47,186 nucleotides of DNA from a virus: the IMG/VR virus record IMGVR_UViG_3300027907_000020, positions 1-47,186 of that record. One strand, given 5' to 3'. Of this stretch, positions 45,663 through 47,186 are shown in pieces. The notes under the pieces are model-generated. The model made no database searches and was not told where the DNA came from. It was given only the letters and a program-made list of their open reading frames with translations. How positions within the stretch are numbered: position 1 is the stretch's first letter; each line of letters begins with the position of its first letter. The translations under genes were made by a program, and so were the position numbers.

Positions 45663-46249
45663 TGTCCGCGAGGCCCGACCGTGACAGTGACACACGTTCC
45701 GACCGGACCGTCGACGCGATCGCGAACGACAGCCTCCGGGTACGCCTCCAGTTTCCGGCAATAGCGATCGGCGGCCTCGGCGTCGTCACAGATGAAGGCC
45801 GCGACGTGTCCGGCCGCGGCCGTCGCCGCAATGATCCGGATCCGTTCATCCTCCGGTAAAGCGTAGAGATCAAAGAGTGGCGGATTTCCTGTCGCCATAT
45901 GGTCGGCCCTCCAGACGTACTCGAACTGGATCCGTGTGACGCGCGTCGACACTAAACACCCGTTGTGATGCTTGAACATCTTCACGAACTCGCGCGGTCG
46001 CATCGTCGGGAATCCCTCGCGGAAAACATCCTGCGGCGTGATGTCAGAGAGGACGACGCGATCGACCTTGAGAAATCGAATCGGCGACCCGAGGCGTTCG
46101 ACGACCTCGCCGGCCTTGAGGCCCTGCGCCTTTCTCACGGGTTGAACGAGGTCGCCCGGTTTCGCGAACTCCCATCCGATCCGACGCGTCACGGTTTTTG
46201 TTTGATCGAGGATCTGTTGCGTCGTGAGGGCGAACGACATCAGGCGCAT
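45659..46249 (-). CDS. ASCH-domain protein with C-terminal extension
   Basis: The protein has 196 residues, with ATG at 46249 behind AGGA. Residues about 4-112 follow the ASCH fold: MSFALTTQQILDQTKTVTRR, IGWEFAKPGDLVQPVRKAQG, then the VDRVVLSD strand and TRVTRIQFEYV. ASCH domains bind RNA or modified nucleobases. The C-terminal 79 residues begin at an in-frame ATG at 45898 with a strong GGAGGG ribosome site, so they may also be made separately. The start is supported by a 9-base gap to the small terminase gene. Confidence 0.76.
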   Translation of the reverse strand: MRLMSFALTTQQILDQTKTVTRRIGWEFAKPGDLVQPVRKAQGLKAGEVVERLGSPIRFLKVDRVVLSDITPQDVFREGFPTMRPREFVKMFKHHNGCLVSTRVTRIQFEYVWRADHMATGNPPLFDLYALPEDERIRIIAATAAAGHVAAFICDDAEAADRYCRKLEAYPEAVVRDRVDGPVGTCVTVTVGPRGH

Positions 46250-46258
46250 AGTCGGTTC

Positions 46259-46816
46259 CTATTCTTTGTGACCGTTGCCGTTCTCGATCGGGCGGTCCGG
46301 GTCGGCGAGTTCCGTCAAAATGTCCCGCACCATTTTTTCGAGCGCGCGTTCGACGCCGGCGACGCCGTCGAGGATCGCCGCGCGATGCAATCGATCCGCT
46401 TGTGTCGCTGGAATCGCGAGGAGACGGTTCCGGACCGCGGTCGCCTCGCCCGACCACACGAGATCGACCTCGTCGGCCGGGAGGAGTTTCCGCGCGCGCA
46501 ACGCGAACCGTTGTTCCGACTCCATCGCTTGTGCGCGTTCCTTGCGAGCACGTTCGGCGGCGAGGTCGACGAGTTGTCCCGCGGCGGCCGCCTGTTCCCG
46601 TTTCTTCAGCCACGCGCGAACGGACGCCTCGCGGTACTTCGTCGAGACGCCGCGACGGCCGCGGATCTCGATCGGCATCCCGTCGCGTTCCCATTTCGTG
46701 ACGGTCATCGGATGTACGTCGAGCGCGTCGGCCAGTTCCGGCCGCGTCACGAGGCCGGACGTCGACCGCGGCCGGCCGGTCGACGACCTGGACCGCGATC
46801 GGCGCCGGCGCGTCAT
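46259..46816 (-). CDS. Terminase small subunit
   Basis: The protein has 185 residues, with ATG at 46816 in an ATGA overlap. After a basic start, residues about 20-60 form a winged helix-turn-helix of Nu1 type (VTRPELADALDVHPMTVTKW, then RDGMPIEIRGRRGVSTKYRE, then SVRAWLKK). A helical region follows (AAERARKERAQAMESEQRFA), and an acidic helical end probably contacts GpA. The gene order, just before the large subunit, fits. Confidence 0.85.
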   Translation of the reverse strand: MTRRRRSRSRSSTGRPRSTSGLVTRPELADALDVHPMTVTKWERDGMPIEIRGRRGVSTKYREASVRAWLKKREQAAAAGQLVDLAAERARKERAQAMESEQRFALRARKLLPADEVDLVWSGEATAVRNRLLAIPATQADRLHRAAILDGVAGVERALEKMVRDILTELADPDRPIENGNGHKE

Positions 46817-47121
46817 GCGGACCCGAGTGGAGGTTTCCAGGCGGCGGCCTCGACCTCGGCGAGCGGCCGCGGCGGCGCGTCCCATTTGCCGGCCCATCGC
46901 CACGCGAAACAGTTTCCGCACACGTTGTCGACGCCCGAGACGCGTCGACTCACGCCGTAGAGATGCGAGGTCCCGCCGCCGCACGACTCGCACGTGAGGC
47001 GGCCGCCTGCGGCCTCCAGGAGGCGCGGACAACGCGGCCGGTGATACTCGGCCTCCTCGACTCCACACCCGGGACAACGGTCGCGCCTGGAGGCCGGTGA
47101 GGGCGATCCCAATTCCGTCAT
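46813..47121 (-). CDS. Zinc-finger protein, first gene of the packaging operon
   Basis: The protein has 102 residues. Cysteine sets CPGCGVEEAEYHRPRCPR, then CESCGG, then CGNC give two or three zinc sites. The rest is helical and tryptophan-containing. The ATG at 47121 directly follows the TAA that ends the left-edge gene if the molecule is circular. The function is unknown; it is coupled to the small terminase. Confidence 0.72.
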   Translation of the reverse strand: MTELGSPSPASRRDRCPGCGVEEAEYHRPRCPRLLEAAGGRLTCESCGGGTSHLYGVSRRVSGVDNVCGNCFAWRWAGKWDAPPRPLAEVEAAAWKPPLGSA

Positions 47122-47186
47122 TTAGCAATTACCCCTTAGAGGCCGTTTTTTGGTGCAAAAATCCTGCGCCGCCGGTCGCCACGAGA
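47122..47186 (-). other. Right-edge segment, probable end of the left-edge gene
   Basis: If joined to position 1, the minus-strand frame of the left-edge gene continues through this 65-base segment for 21 codons and stops at TAA (47122-47124), directly before the ATG at 47121. CCGCCGGTCGCC at 47169-47180 also occurs at positions 1-12. No other signal is certain here; the region includes an AT-rich stretch at 47147-47161. Confidence 0.45.

Noticed and set aside
1-47186. Search for integrase, attachment site, tRNA, CRISPR array or insertion sequence
   Set aside because: No tyrosine or serine recombinase motif, cloverleaf, regular direct-repeat array or transposase was seen; none can be supported.

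Overview
This window looks like an essentially complete genome of a tailed double-stranded DNA phage (long non-contractile, siphovirus-like tail), about 47.2 kb and GC-rich (roughly two thirds G+C by eye). Evidence for a phage: lambda GpA-type terminase, lambda-type portal, gpW-like joiner, fused prohead protease-capsid, DUF2190-like decoration protein, gpZ-like protein, tail tube, G/GT-type chaperones with a probable -1 frameshift, a 1003-residue tape measure, a long tail-tip protein, repeat-rich fibres and an M15-type endolysin. Every supported gene is on the minus strand, so transcription runs from high to low coordinates. Starts are mostly ATG or GTG behind AGGAGG-like ribosome sites, and genes are chained by ATGA, GTGA, TGATG or TAAATG junctions. 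I see no integrase, tRNA, rRNA, CRISPR array, insertion sequence or DNA polymerase.

Layout in direction of transcription. 47.1-43.3 kb: packaging (zinc-finger protein, small terminase, ASCH protein, zinc-finger protein, large terminase) and gpW. 43.3-40.7 kb: portal, small proteins and a LexA-like winged-helix regulator. 40.7-40.5 kb: a dense regulatory intergenic region feeding a DUF932 gene that is closed by a hairpin terminator. 39.4-37.0 kb: small non-structural proteins. 37.0-32.5 kb: protease-capsid, decoration and connector proteins, tail tube. 32.5-31.2 kb: a coiled-coil protein, a secreted cysteine-rich fulvocin C-like bacteriocin candidate and a small structural protein. 31.2-20.9 kb: chaperones, tape measure, tail-tip proteins. 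20.9-18.8 kb: lysis cassette of small membrane proteins, a PAS-domain protein and an endolysin. 18.8-12.0 kb: fibres and adhesins, including a collagen-like secreted protein and a 14-repeat fibre. 12.0-9.8 kb: XRE regulator and small membrane proteins. 9.8-0.3 kb: methyltransferase-like protein, annealing-protein candidate, RecB/Cas4-like exonuclease, coiled-coil protein, many small zinc-finger proteins, DUF1376 replication protein, restriction-fold protein and RusA-like resolvase.

The left-edge gene runs off position 1. If the two ends are joined, it continues in frame and stops immediately before the first gene at the right end, so the molecule is probably circular or circularly permuted. 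Two regulators (XRE at 11.7 kb, winged helix at 40.7 kb) and an 11-base element shared by their neighbouring intergenic regions suggest a small regulatory circuit, although no lysogeny integrase is visible. The most unusual cargo is the bacteriocin-like gene inside the tail operon and the PAS domain inside the lysis cassette. Functions are inferred from sequence motifs read by eye; no database search was run.
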